From Sphingobacteriales bacterium (GTDB lineage Bacteria > Bacteroidota > Bacteroidia > Chitinophagales > JADIYW01), in assembly GCA_016699615.1 (NCBI GenBank), contig CP064984.1, forward strand, positions 1,894,001-1,958,000: a stretch of 64,000 bases of DNA. The letters are read 5' to 3'. Positions 1 through 7,978 of this stretch are shown piece by piece (positions within the stretch are counted from its first letter, which is position 1; each line of letters begins with the position of its first letter). Below the pieces are notes generated by a model. It was not told where the DNA came from. It saw only the letters and a list, made by a program, of their open reading frames with translations, and made no database searches. A program made the position numbers and the translations under genes.

Positions 1-310
1 CTATGATTCAACTTCTGATACACCAATACAGACAATAATAGGTAAAGAAAATTTAAAACAATTGTTTATAGATAGTTTATCGCCATTTCCTAAAACAATG
101 CATTTTAATGGACAAAGCCTTATTGATATTAATTCTGATACCGAAGCTGAAGGAATTGTCTATTGTAGAGCATATCATTATAGCAAAATCGATGATACAG
201 AAAAACTTATGATTGCACCAATTAGATATGAAGATATATACAAAAAAATAGATAATAAATGGTATTTCTTGAATAGAAAACTAAAAGTACAATGGATAGA
301 AAACAGATAA
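1..310 (+). CDS. SnoaL-like (NTF2-fold) protein, 3' part only
   Basis: The reading frame is open from base 2, so the gene starts before the window and only about 102 C-terminal residues are seen. The visible part has the end of a SnoaL-like/NTF2-fold cone: a His in 'TMHFNGQ', the strand 'IDINSDTEAEG', then 'RYEDIYKKIDNKWYF' and 'NRKLKVQW', which match the closing strands (Y.D.y.k.dg.W.f..R) of the SnoaL_4 group. These domains are small hydrolase, isomerase or dehydratase scaffolds or polyketide-cyclase relatives, and substrate cannot be told from the fold. The first ATG-like start inside the window (base 62, TTG) is not the true start because the frame upstream of it also encodes protein-like sequence. 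A weak hairpin follows at 388-411. Confidence 0.6.
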   Translation, partial: YDSTSDTPIQTIIGKENLKQLFIDSLSPFPKTMHFNGQSLIDINSDTEAEGIVYCRAYHYSKIDDTEKLMIAPIRYEDIYKKIDNKWYFLNRKLKVQWIENR

Positions 311-387
311 ATATATTCATGATACATGAGTCATTAATAAAAATATAATATCTGTTGAGTATTTCTATTTTATTGCTTTAAATAGAT

Positions 388-411
388 AATTTACCAAAGT
401 AAATTTTATTT
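388..411 (+). terminator. weak hairpin after the SnoaL-like gene
   Basis: Perfect 7-bp stem AATTTAC/GTAAATT (388-394 and 399-405) with loop CAAA, then TTATTTT. It is AT-only in most pairs and so only a weak candidate terminator between the SnoaL-like gene and tRNA-Asp. Confidence 0.3.
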
Positions 412-465
412 TCTTTAATTTTTAAAAATATCTAATGATTTGTTTTTTGAATTCAAAAATTGTTT

Positions 466-473
466 TATATTTG
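466..473 (+). promoter_or_regulatory. -7 box of the tRNA-Asp promoter
   Basis: TATATTTG matches the Bacteroidota housekeeping-sigma -7 consensus TAnnTTTG exactly. It lies 22 bases before the mature tRNA 5' end, giving a start point near 480. A TTG at 440-442 is a possible -33 element (23-base spacing, long). The same box followed by CAC is seen before tRNA-Leu in this window. Confidence 0.6.
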
Positions 474-495
474 CACTCGCTTTTAAGCAAAGCAC

Positions 496-572
496 GGTTC
501 GGTAGTTCAGTTGGTTAGAATACATGCCTGTCACGCATGGGGTCGCGGGTTCGAGTCCCGTCCGGACCGCCA
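496..572 (+). tRNA. tRNA-Asp (anticodon GTC)
   Basis: Full cloverleaf: acceptor stem GGTTCGG (496-502) pairs with CCGGACC (562-568) with one T.G wobble; D arm with GTTCAGTTGGTTAGAAT; anticodon loop CTGTCAC giving GTC; T arm GCGGG TTCGAGT CCCGT. Discriminator G at 569, and the CCA end is encoded (570-572). Read in antisense the T arm produces the well-known false peptide with 'TGLEPATPCVTG', which should not be annotated as a protein. Confidence 0.97.
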
Positions 573-581
573 AAATTTGGA

Positions 582-608
582 AACGCAGCAATTTTTGTTG
601 CGTTTTTT
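582..608 (+). terminator. intrinsic terminator of tRNA-Asp
   Basis: Stem AACGCAGCAA (582-591) pairs with TTGTTGCGTT (595-604) with one G.T pair, loop TTT, followed directly by a run of T. It sits 10 bases after the encoded CCA. Confidence 0.85.
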
Positions 609-742
609 TATTTAATAATTTACACCAATAAAAAAACATCTAAATTATTCATTTTGAATATGTTTTGAGCGTAGTTAATTTATTTCCTATATTTTTTACA
701 TAAAAATTTATGGATTTTTTGATTTTTTACGTCATTATACTG

Positions 743-1852
743 ATGAGAGATGATTTATTATATGCGCTAGCACTGTACCAAACTGCAAACATAGGAACAA
801 AGATTACACAGCAATTATTAACACACTTTGGTACTTTACCCAAAATATTCGAGGCATCATTCCAAAAATTGATACATGTAAAAGGATTTGCTGAAAAGTC
901 TGCAACTGACTTTTTGAAAAATAAAACAGAAGCATTAAAAAGAGCAGAGAAAGAGATAAAGTTTATTGAGAAAAATAATATAGATGTCCTATTTTTTGAT
1001 GACAATGAATATCCTACAAGGTTAAAAGAATGTCACGATGCGCCTTTTTTATTGTTTAGTAAAGGAGTTTATGATTTTAATACGCATAAAGTATTAAGTG
1101 TAGTTGGAACTAGGCATGCTACAGAATATGGTAGAAAAATTACCAATCAAATTATTGAAGAACTTGCAGCATTGGATGTATGTATTGTAAGTGGTTTGGC
1201 ACTTGGAATAGATAGCGTTGCACACCAAAGTGCTGTAAAATATGAACTTCAAAATATTGCAGTATTAGGACATGGTTTAGATATTATCTATCCAAGTGTG
1301 AATAAAAATTTGGCAAATAAAATAATAGAAAATGGTGCTTTGCTTACAGATTTTTTTTCAGAAACCTTGCCCAATAAGCAACATTTTCCACGTAGAAATA
1401 GAATTGTAGCAGGTATGGCTGATGCTGTGTTGGTAGTAGAATCAGCAGAAAAAGGTGGCGCTTTGATTACAGCAGAAATTGCAAATTCTTATAATAAAGA
1501 AGTATTTGCAGTGCCAGGAAATATTGATAACACATATTCTGTTGGATGCAATGCGATAATCAAACAAAATAAAGCGCAATTAGTTACAAATGCAACAGAT
1601 ATTATTACATTATTAAATTGGGATATTGACTTTAAAAAACCAACTGAACATAAACAAACACAGTTGTTTATACAATTAAATGATGATGAAGAAAGTATAT
1701 ATCAACTTATACAAACACATAAAAAAATACATATTGATACAATACTGTCTAATATAAATAAAAGCATTAGTTATGTATCTAATATTTTACTACAATTAGA
1801 GCTAAAAGACTTAATAAAACCATTACCAGGAAAACATTATACCACAGTATAA
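743..1852 (+). CDS. dprA: DNA-processing protein DprA
   Basis: Loads RecA on single-stranded DNA during natural transformation; in Bacteroidota it is nearly universal whether or not competence is known. The Rossmann-like DprA core is complete: VVGTRHATEYG, VSGLALGIDSVAH, AVLGHGLDIIYP, then HFPRRNRIVAGMADAVLVVE, GGALITAEIA, AVPGN and GCNAIIKQNKAQL. An N-terminal HhH/SAM-like region (GTKITQQLLTHFG, HVKGFAEKS) precedes it and a winged-helix DprA C-terminal domain (IHIDTILSNINKS) follows, the standard three-part layout at about 369 residues. I start at ATG 743 (MRDDLLYALAL), the usual N-terminus; the 11 codons upstream in frame from 710 look like noise. No Shine-Dalgarno, as is normal in the phylum. 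Confidence 0.95.
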   Translation: MRDDLLYALALYQTANIGTKITQQLLTHFGTLPKIFEASFQKLIHVKGFAEKSATDFLKNKTEALKRAEKEIKFIEKNNIDVLFFDDNEYPTRLKECHDAPFLLFSKGVYDFNTHKVLSVVGTRHATEYGRKITNQIIEELAALDVCIVSGLALGIDSVAHQSAVKYELQNIAVLGHGLDIIYPSVNKNLANKIIENGALLTDFFSETLPNKQHFPRRNRIVAGMADAVLVVESAEKGGALITAEIANSYNKEVFAVPGNIDNTYSVGCNAIIKQNKAQLVTNATDIITLLNWDIDFKKPTEHKQTQLFIQLNDDEESIYQLIQTHKKIHIDTILSNINKSISYVSNILLQLELKDLIKPLPGKHYTTV

Positions 1853-1871
1853 TTTTTTTAATACAATAGGA

Positions 1872-1908
1872 ATCAAAATTTCTATATATTTATACGATAT
1901 ATTTTGAT
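1872..1908. repeat. inverted repeat just before the nucleotidyltransferase start
   Basis: Arms ATCAAAAT (1872-1879) and ATTTTGAT (1901-1908) with AT-rich inner pairing, ending four bases before ATG 1912. It has no T run after it, so a role as 5' leader hairpin or weak dprA terminator is open. Confidence 0.3.
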
Positions 1909-1911
1909 AGT

Positions 1912-2913
1912 ATGATTGCAATAATTCCAGTAGCAGGCATTGGCACACAGCTGAGACCACATACATATTCTCAACCTAAGTCTTTAATTCCGGTTGCAGG
2001 AAAACCAATTTTAGGATACATTATAGAGCAATTAAAAGCAGTAAATATTAATGATTTTGTATTTGTGATTGGATATTTAGGCGAGAAAATTAAAGAATAT
2101 GTCGAAGCAAATTATCCTGATATAAATAAAAAATATGTAGTACAAGAAAGTAGAGAAGGTTTGGGACAGGCAATTTGGCTTACAAAAAATAGCATTCCAA
2201 AAGATAGTGAAGTTATTATTGTACTTGGCGATACAATAATTGATGCTAACATAAATACAATCTTAGAATCAGAGAATTCTGTTTTGGCAGTAAAAAGAGT
2301 AGAAGATCCACGCAAATTTGGTGTAGCACAGATAGATGAAAGCAATAGAATAATTCAAGTAGCAGAGAAACCAAAAATACCAAAGAGCAATATGGCGTTG
2401 GTAGGTTTGTACAAGATAAAAGAATATGCAAGTTTGATAAGTGTATTAGAAGAAAATATTAAACAAAAAAATAAATCAAACAACGAATATTTGCTTACAG
2501 ATGGCATACAACAACTAATAGCTAAGCATAATGTAGTTTTTGAAGCATTTAAAGTAGATAATTGGTATGATTGCGGACAAAAAGAAGTATTACTTCAAAC
2601 GAATGCACTTTTGCTAAAACGCAACAAGAAAAAGAGTGTAAAAAATCTAAAAAATGTACATAATACAATTATTGTAGAACCAGTGATTATTGGAAAAGAC
2701 ACAATAATATCAGATTCAATTATTGGGCCAAATGTAACAATTGGAAATAATGCCGTAATTAGAAATAGCATTATCAAAGATTCGATAATTGGAGACTATA
2801 CCAATTTGAAAAGTATTATGTTACATCAATCATTAATAGGAAATGATACAGACATAAAAGGCGCATCACAGTGTTTAAATATTGGAGATAATACAGAATT
2901 AGATTTGAGATAA
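1912..2913 (+). CDS. sugar-phosphate nucleotidyltransferase with left-handed beta-helix tail
   Basis: An NTP-transferase of the RmlA/GlmU type: couples a sugar 1-phosphate to a nucleoside triphosphate to give an activated sugar for cell-surface glycans. The nucleotide-binding start VAGIGTQLRPHT and the following QPKSLIPVAGKPILGYI carry the conserved G.GT..RP and PK motifs; IVLGDTI supplies the metal-binding Asp region and VEKPK/VGLYKI the sugar region. After about residue 240, hexapeptide-like repeats (IIGKDTIISDSIIGPNVTIG) form a beta-helix. Basic residue of the signature is Q where relatives often have K or R. The nucleotide and sugar cannot be fixed from sequence. It ends one base before the next ATG and so is likely cotranscribed with the exonuclease. 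Confidence 0.85.
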   Translation: MIAIIPVAGIGTQLRPHTYSQPKSLIPVAGKPILGYIIEQLKAVNINDFVFVIGYLGEKIKEYVEANYPDINKKYVVQESREGLGQAIWLTKNSIPKDSEVIIVLGDTIIDANINTILESENSVLAVKRVEDPRKFGVAQIDESNRIIQVAEKPKIPKSNMALVGLYKIKEYASLISVLEENIKQKNKSNNEYLLTDGIQQLIAKHNVVFEAFKVDNWYDCGQKEVLLQTNALLLKRNKKKSVKNLKNVHNTIIVEPVIIGKDTIISDSIIGPNVTIGNNAVIRNSIIKDSIIGDYTNLKSIMLHQSLIGNDTDIKGASQCLNIGDNTELDLR

Positions 2914-2914
2914 T

Positions 2915-4219
2915 ATGTTTGCTGTAATAGATATTGAAACCACAGGCGGAAATCCAAGTGCAGAAAAAATAATTGAAATAGCAATTCTAATTTTTGATGG
3001 GAATAAAATTATACAAGAATATAGCACATTAGTTAATCCAGAAAAAACAATAAGTCCATTTATCTCAACATTTACAGGTATTACCAATCATATGGTAAAA
3101 GATGCACCAAAGTTTGAAGAAATTGCACAAACAGTTTTAGAAATTACGCATGGTCATATTTTTGTAGCACACAATGTAAAGTTTGATTATAATTTTATAA
3201 AACATGAGTTTAAACAAATAGATATAGAATATTCTCGAAGAACTTTAGATACAGTTTTGTTGAGTAGAAAAACATTTCCTCAATTTCGCTCACATAGTCT
3301 AGGAAATATTTGTAGAGATTTAGGTATTTCTATAGACAATAGGCATCGTGCGCTTGGAGATGCAAAGGCAACTGTAGAATTGCTCAAAAAAATAATAGCA
3401 CAGTATAATGATAATTTTTTAGAAGAAGTAGTTCAAGACGATATAAAGAAACTCAATCTTCCACCAAATTTATCGCCAAAAGCAATAGAAAATTTATCAG
3501 AAGAAGCTGGCGTTATTTTTTTTCTAAATCAACAAAACGATATAATTGCTGTACATGCAGCAAAAAATATTAAAGAGTATCTATTTAAAATGTACAAGGA
3601 AAAATCTTTCGATAGATATAAAAAATTATTACACCAAGAAACACATGATATAAGTTTTGAAATAACAGGAAACGATTTGTTGGCAAATCTCTTGACAGAA
3701 AATTACATTCAAAAACATATACCTAGATACAATAAAGTACAAAAGCATTATAGTTTTAATGTTGGAATGTATATTGATATAGACGAAGAAGGTTATTATA
3801 AATTGTCTGTTAAAGTATTAGATGAAGAAGAAGAACCAATCATAAAATTTACATCAAAACTGAAAGCCGAACGTATGCTCAATCAAATTTTAAATGCATC
3901 ACGATTAGGACCAATTTTTAAGAAAATAGATTCGAGATTTCATTACAATCAAAGATTAGAAGAAATATTAGCAAAATACAAATACCCACATCAACGATTT
4001 TTTATTTTTCTACATGGAAGAAGTGGACAAGAAAAATGTGCCATAAATATTGTGGATGGCAATCTAATCGGATATACCTTTTTCGAGCCTAGTTATATAC
4101 AAAATGTTGAGGAATTAGTAGATTCTTTAAGACCTATTCAAGAATATAGCAATACCAAAAAAGATATAATTACTTACATTAGAAAGCAAGAAAAATATAT
4201 ACAGATTGTCCCTTATTAA
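2915..4219 (+). CDS. DnaQ-like 3'-5' exonuclease fused to a degenerate GIY-YIG domain
   Basis: Residues 1-170 are a DEDDh exonuclease as in the DNA polymerase III epsilon subunit: DIETTG (ExoI), VAHNVKFDYNF (ExoII) and HRALGDAKAT (ExoIII, H...D). The middle part resembles the GIY-YIG/UvrC N-terminal nuclease: LPPNLS, then GVIFFLN, KNIKEYL and LLANLLTENYIQKHIPRYN, where UvrC has E..LLES.LIK...P.YN. The catalytic GIY-YIG residues are not conserved (GVIFF...IIAVHAAKN instead of GIYYF...YVGKSKN), so this half is probably a structural or DNA-binding module. DnaQ-UvrC style fusions are common in Bacteroidota. It starts one base after the previous stop and overlaps the 3' end of the convergent membrane gene by four bases. 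Confidence 0.88.
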   Translation: MFAVIDIETTGGNPSAEKIIEIAILIFDGNKIIQEYSTLVNPEKTISPFISTFTGITNHMVKDAPKFEEIAQTVLEITHGHIFVAHNVKFDYNFIKHEFKQIDIEYSRRTLDTVLLSRKTFPQFRSHSLGNICRDLGISIDNRHRALGDAKATVELLKKIIAQYNDNFLEEVVQDDIKKLNLPPNLSPKAIENLSEEAGVIFFLNQQNDIIAVHAAKNIKEYLFKMYKEKSFDRYKKLLHQETHDISFEITGNDLLANLLTENYIQKHIPRYNKVQKHYSFNVGMYIDIDEEGYYKLSVKVLDEEEEPIIKFTSKLKAERMLNQILNASRLGPIFKKIDSRFHYNQRLEEILAKYKYPHQRFFIFLHGRSGQEKCAINIVDGNLIGYTFFEPSYIQNVEELVDSLRPIQEYSNTKKDIITYIRKQEKYIQIVPY

Positions 4220-4707
4220 TACCCACTATCTTTAGAAAATTTGCTTCTAGCAGCACGCATCAAAAGCCAAATTATTCTAAATTGCATTAAAACTATCATC
4301 ACTAAAACAGAAATAAAACTGATGAGCGTCAAGTTTTTTATCCAAAGTAATGAGTCTACACTAAGGTTGCTAGCGAGTGGAAAGCTTATATTTGGATTGA
4401 AATTAATAGAATAATCATCAATATTCTCAATATATAAATTGAATTCTCTTAATATAAAATAGGCGAATGGTAAGTTGAGTAATAATAGTAATATCTTAGC
4501 AAAAATGTTATTGAAAAAAAATGAAGTAGTAGGATACATTATCCATTTTAGATAAACAATGGCAACTACCAAACTAAAATATAAAGTATAAAAATAGGTT
4601 ACGTCTATTTTATTTTGAACAGAAAATAAGATTATATAAGCAATAATTCCAGCCATTATAAACCACAGAATATCTAAAGCAAAAGTGTATTTGAAATTTT
4701 TAAACAT
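4216..4707 (-). CDS. hypothetical membrane protein, about 4 TM segments
   Basis: I do not recognise the family. The 163-residue product has a hydrophobic N-terminal half (FIMAGIIAYIILFSV, TLYFSLVVAIVYLKW, ILLLLLNLPFAYFIL) and a last helix (ISFISVLVMIVLMQFRIIWLL) before a basic tail (MRAARSKFSKDSGY). A polar loop of about 30 residues (NIDDYSINFNPNISFP) lies between helices 3 and 4. Tail-to-tail with the exonuclease (4-base overlap) and divergent from the GGGP-synthase gene, 69 bases away. No catalytic motif is visible. Confidence 0.6.
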   Translation of the reverse strand: MFKNFKYTFALDILWFIMAGIIAYIILFSVQNKIDVTYFYTLYFSLVVAIVYLKWIMYPTTSFFFNNIFAKILLLLLNLPFAYFILREFNLYIENIDDYSINFNPNISFPLASNLSVDSLLWIKNLTLISFISVLVMIVLMQFRIIWLLMRAARSKFSKDSGY

Positions 4708-4776
4708 AATCAGGTTTATAATTTATATTATCTGTTTTCAAAAATACAAGAAAAATCATATCTTCAAGCTAATTTT

Positions 4777-5481
4777 ATGCAAAGTAAGAACATATATCAA
4801 TTATTTAACCAGCAAAAAAAACAAATTGCAGTATTAATTGATCCTGATAAAGCACAACGCAATAATATTTTTTCTTTTATTAGTAATATAGATGAGTATG
4901 TAGACTACTATTTTGTTGGTGGTAGCTTACTATCTGAGCAAAATACAGAAAAAACTATACTCGAAATAAAAAAACACACAGCAAAGCCAATAGTTATTTT
5001 TCCAGGAAATGGCATGCAAATTTCTACACACGCTGATGCAATTTTATTATTAAGTTTAATATCAGGCAGAAATCCAGAATTACTAATTGGACACCATGTG
5101 CAATATGCATCTATACTACAACAAAGCAACTTAGAAATTATTCCAACAGGATATCTTTTAATTGATGGTGGCATTACAACTACTGTAAGTTATATGAGCA
5201 ATACAACACCAATACCACAACATAAACCAGAAATTGCGGCACTAACAGCTTTGGCAGGCACACAGTTAGGTTTGTCTTGTATGTATTTAGAAGCAGGAAG
5301 TGGTGCTTTAGTTCCAGTATCTACAGATACAATAGCAACAGTAAAGTCGCAAATAAATGTTCCATTAATTGTTGGTGGAGGCATTAGAAATAAAGCACAA
5401 ATACAAGCTGCATTTGATGCAGGCGCAGATATTGTAGTAATAGGCACTGCAATAGAAGAAGGCAAAAACTTATTTGCTTAG
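4777..5481 (+). CDS. geranylgeranylglyceryl/heptaprenylglyceryl phosphate synthase family protein
   Basis: TIM-barrel prenyltransferase of the PcrB/GGGPS family, which joins a polyprenyl diphosphate to sn-glycerol 1-phosphate. Key family blocks are present: VLIDPDKA at the N-terminus, VGGS, PIVIFPGNGMQIS, ADAILLLSLISGRNPELLIG, PTGYLLIDGG, YLEAGSGA and LIVGGGIRNKAQIQAAFDAGADIVVIGTAIE, the last being the phosphate-binding part of the barrel. Length (234) is normal. Bacteroidota homologues are group II enzymes with GGGPS activity shown in some flavobacteria; the lipid made is not well understood. Stands alone between a divergent membrane gene and the hydrolase. Confidence 0.9.
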   Translation: MQSKNIYQLFNQQKKQIAVLIDPDKAQRNNIFSFISNIDEYVDYYFVGGSLLSEQNTEKTILEIKKHTAKPIVIFPGNGMQISTHADAILLLSLISGRNPELLIGHHVQYASILQQSNLEIIPTGYLLIDGGITTTVSYMSNTTPIPQHKPEIAALTALAGTQLGLSCMYLEAGSGALVPVSTDTIATVKSQINVPLIVGGGIRNKAQIQAAFDAGADIVVIGTAIEEGKNLFA

Positions 5482-5573
5482 AATAGATGCAAATTTATCA
5501 GAAACACAATTAATTATGTATATTTAATATCTAAACGATGTGTCTTAGAAAACGTAATTAATCAAAAATAAAT

Positions 5574-6496
5574 ATGAAAAAAATAATAAGATTAATTTTT
5601 ATTCTATTGCTAATAATTGCAGTTGCATTTATGGCATTAATCAAAAAAGATATTCCTGTTGAAGAACTGATTCCAAAGTACACCAACCAAAATTCTCAGT
5701 TTATAGATATTGATGGAATGAAAGTACATTATAGAATTGAAGGAGATGGAAAACCTATTGTTTTGATACATGGCACTGGCTCGTGCTTGCAAACTTGGGA
5801 TATTTGGACAGACTCTTTGAAAAAGAATTTTAAAGTAATTAGAGTAGATATGCCTGGCTTTGGACTTACTGACCACGACCAGACAAGGATTATAGTATAC
5901 AATCTTATGTAGATTTCTTAAACAAGTTTATGACTAATATACATGTCGATACCTTTGTAATTGCTGGAAATTCACTTGGTGGACAGATAGCTTGGAATTA
6001 TGCCCACACATTTCCGCAAAAAATATCAAAAATGATTTTAATTGATGCAGCTGGTTTTATGGATAAAAATAATGGAAGCAAATCATTAGTATTTAGCTTG
6101 GCAAAAGAAAAGTGGATAGCAAATTCTTTAAAAAAACTAGATACAAAATTAATGGTCAACAATACATTAAAAGAAGTGTATTTTGATGATTCGAAAATAA
6201 ACGAACAAACCAAGCAAATGTACTATGATATGAGCATGAGAACAGGAAACAGACAAGCATTTATTGATAGAGTACAAACGATAAAAACAGATATATCAAA
6301 AGATTTATCTGTTTTGCAAATTCCTACTTTAATACTTTGGGGAAATGAAGACGTATTGATAAATGTGGCAATGGTAGATTCATTTAAAGTCATTTCAGAT
6401 AATAAAATAATTATATATGATAAGGTAGGTCATTCTCCACAAGAAGAAATTCCAACACGCTCTGTGCAAGATGCCTTAGTGTTTATAAATAATTAG
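5574..6496 (+). pseudogene. alpha/beta hydrolase, split by a single-base deletion near 5871
   Basis: Two ORFs (5574-5912 and 5930-6496) are the halves of one alpha/beta-fold hydrolase. The first has an N-terminal membrane anchor (IIRLIFILLLIIAVAFMALI) and the oxyanion loop LIHGTGSC, ending in MPGFGLT; the second has the nucleophile elbow GNSLGG, the acid-bearing WGNEDVLI and the catalytic His in GHSPQEE. At about 5871 the sequence reads ACTGACCACGACC; with one more G (ACTGGACCACGACC) the frame runs GLTGPRPDKDYSIQSYVDFLNKF and joins the halves. The total, 923 bases, is one short of 308 codons. The complete triad argues against old decay. Resembles prolyl-aminopeptidase/haloalkane-dehalogenase type relatives; substrate unknown. 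Confidence 0.85.
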
Positions 6497-6521
6497 ACTT
6501 ACAAAACTGGTACAAAATTTG

Positions 6522-6529
6522 TATATTTG
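6522..6529 (+). promoter_or_regulatory. -7 box before the LTxxQ-repeat gene
   Basis: TATATTTG is an exact TAnnTTTG match 17 bases before ATG 6547. No convincing -33 TTTG is seen at the normal spacing. Confidence 0.45.
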
Positions 6530-6546
6530 TTACACAAAATTGAATT

Positions 6547-7892
6547 ATGCATAAAAAATACTTATTTTTTGGACTAATTGCACTAAGCAAAATCACAATG
6601 GCAGAACAAACTGTGACAAAATCTGATATTCAGACTACAGCAGATAATATTGCTATCCAATTACAAATTCCAAAGGAACAAAGAAGTAATTTTACAACAG
6701 AGTATACGAATAAAAGTATCGCATTGCAAGATGTAATGCAACAAAATATCTCTGCACAAGACAAAGCAACAAAAGCAAAAGTAATACTAAATCAGAGTAA
6801 TCAAAATTTAAAACAAAGCACACCATCAACGCAGATATCGAAATATAATTCGTATTTTAATAAAAATACAACATTAACTGCAAGTGTAACAAATACAAAG
6901 ACACCTACATCTAAAAGTAATACGACTACATCTACAAATACGTCTACTCCAAATACATACACTAAAAACGCTGAGTATAATAAATTGCCTGCAGACCATC
7001 AAGAAGTTGTAGATAATATGGCAATACAATTAGCTTTGGATAATAACCAATTTCAAAAAATATCTAAAGATTATCTTTCTTTCTTCAATGGTACAGAAAG
7101 TATCGCAAAAAGTGCTTCGGGAAATATCCTAAAAGCAAAAAAAGACTTTGATGTATTGGTAGATAAGACAAATACTAGTGTAAAAGCTTACTTGAGTGAT
7201 GAACAATACAATCAATTTACAACATTACTAAAATCTGGAAAATTAGGAAAAGATACTACACCAAGAGTTGGTACTAGCAATCAAGCACAACTGTAAACTC
7301 AAATACGAACACAACAACTTCGGTTAATAATAATGCGAATTTATCTCAAATAAAATCAGCAAACACATTAGCAGAATTGAAAAAATCATTAGGATTAACT
7401 GATGCGCAATACACAAAAGCATTGGCTATTGCTAAAAAATACGATGCAGAAATTGCAGCAATTGCTACATCGTATCCAAATAATATTGACCAACAAAAAG
7501 CAGCTCTAGACAAAAGAACTCCATTATATGTTAATCAATTTAAGTCAGCACTTACAGCAACACAAGCAAATACATTTTTTGGCGTATTAGTAGCTCAAGT
7601 AAATATCCTTACAGGTAAAAATATAACTCCAGAATATCAAGCATTGATTAATACAATGAAAACAAAATACGGTATGAGTGATGTACAAGTAATGCAAACA
7701 ATGGTTGTGCTTACAGAAGCAAAAGTAAAATCCGATGCTAACAGTAACTTAAATAAAAATAATGCAACAGTACAAAAGCAAGAAAGTGACAAAATTGTTG
7801 CAGAAATTGATAGTAAACTAAAAGGTATATTAACAGCAGATCAATACAGCAAAGTTAAAACGGATATTATCAGTGCTATAAACAAGAAATAA
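6547..7892 (+). pseudogene. secreted LTxxQ-like helical repeat protein, split by a single-base deletion near 7280
   Basis: Signal peptide (MHKKYLFFGLIALSKITMA) then four helical segments of about 80-100 residues joined by Thr/Asn/Ser-rich linkers. The segments end or begin with a shared pattern: YLSDEQYNQF, LGLTDAQYTKA, ALTATQANTF, ILTADQYSKV, like the LTxxQ motif of the Spy/CpxP periplasmic proteins. ORFs 6547-7296 and 7377-7892 are in different frames; if one base is restored near 7280 the frame reads TSNSSTTVNSNTNTTTSVNN across the linker and the protein becomes 448 residues. The 1346-base length is one short of a multiple of three. The break is in a low-complexity linker. Role unknown; a chaperone-like or envelope-stress role is only a guess from the motif. 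Confidence 0.7.
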
Positions 7893-7916
7893 TCATTGAT
7901 TCTATGAACTTGGGAT

Positions 7917-7948
7917 AAATGCGTATCAAGAATGATACGCATTTTTTA
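7917..7948 (+). terminator. intrinsic terminator before hflX
   Basis: Perfect 12-bp stem AAATGCGTATCA/TGATACGCATTT (7917-7928, 7933-7944), loop AGAA, then a T run. It ends the LTxxQ-repeat transcript and separates it from hflX. Confidence 0.9.
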
Positions 7949-7978
7949 TTTATCAAACTTTAATTAGTACTTTTGTAT

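Noticed and set aside
415..639. ORF on the minus strand over tRNA-Asp (contains TGLEPATPCVTG)
   Set aside because: Known artefact of reading a tRNA gene in antisense; no protein.
7968..7975. TACTTTTG as promoter box for hflX
   Set aside because: Matches TAnnTTTG but lies only four bases before the ATG, so a transcript would start inside the gene.
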